Shown here in pieces: positions 37,493 to 37,500 of a stretch of DNA of 37,500 nucleotides. The notes beneath the pieces were generated by a model. The model was given only the letters and a program-made list of their open reading frames with translations, searched no databases and was not told where the DNA came from. This DNA is from Prorocentrum cordatum (Eukaryota; Sar; Dinophyceae; Prorocentrales; Prorocentraceae): positions 958,193-995,692 of the forward strand of contig CAUYUJ010003891.1 of NCBI GenBank assembly GCA_963575745.1, in the 5' to 3' direction. How positions within the stretch are numbered: position 1 is the stretch's first letter; the number at the start of each line of letters is the position of its first letter. A program made the translations under genes and the position numbers.

Positions 37493-37500
37493 GTAGGTGA

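Overview
The window looks like nuclear DNA of a dinoflagellate, probably a GC-rich core dinoflagellate such as a Prorocentrum- or Symbiodiniaceae-like species. The evidence is high GC, long simple-sequence arrays, poly-G/poly-C tracts, short exon-like islands whose codons nearly all end in G or C, decayed retroelement polyproteins of the kind common in dinoflagellates, and two relict dinoflagellate spliced-leader (DinoSL) sequences, both on the minus strand. There is no operon, ribosome-binding site or other bacterial layout. No rRNA, tRNA or CRISPR was seen.

Layout. 1-2.9 kb is almost pure satellite: GAT triplets, a ~21-bp GC-rich minisatellite, a CATCATACATCA-type array, AGT triplets and a CTCTCAGAACC array. 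3-5.5 kb holds two exon-like islands among G-rich, GT and GGA repeats. 5.5-6.35 kb is a 90-bp tandem array. 6.4-11.2 kb (minus) is a decayed LTR-retrotransposon polyprotein: a cytosine-methyltransferase-like domain, then an integrase (zinc finger and core), a post-integrase domain and a further C-terminal region, broken by frameshifts. 11.2-20.5 kb is mostly non-coding, with a few low-confidence exon-like ORFs, a dispersed ~85-bp repeat and inverted repeats. 20.6-21.6 kb (minus) has a small lysine-rich protein gene whose 5' half is duplicated in tandem. 22.75-28.0 kb (minus) is a long, frameshifted, apparently intron-poor reading region headed by a relict DinoSL; I read it as a retroposed and decaying mRNA of an unnamed, possibly transposase-like family. 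28.3-30.4 kb (minus) is a decayed gag-type gene (gag-like helical domain, acidic linker, broken CCHC zinc knuckle), also headed by a relict DinoSL. 30.6-37.5 kb alternates minisatellites, microsatellites, a fold-back hairpin and several short coding candidates, ending in a well-formed exon with a donor site at the right edge.

How the parts relate. The recognisable protein remnants between 6.4 and 30.4 kb all lie on the minus strand and belong to mobile or retroposed sequence. The relict leaders point to trans-spliced mRNAs having been copied back into the genome. I see no intact known metabolic or housekeeping gene. Plus-strand exon candidates are short and unplaced, as expected where introns are long and dense. 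Everything called here comes from reading the sequence by eye; family assignments rest on motif recognition, not database searches.
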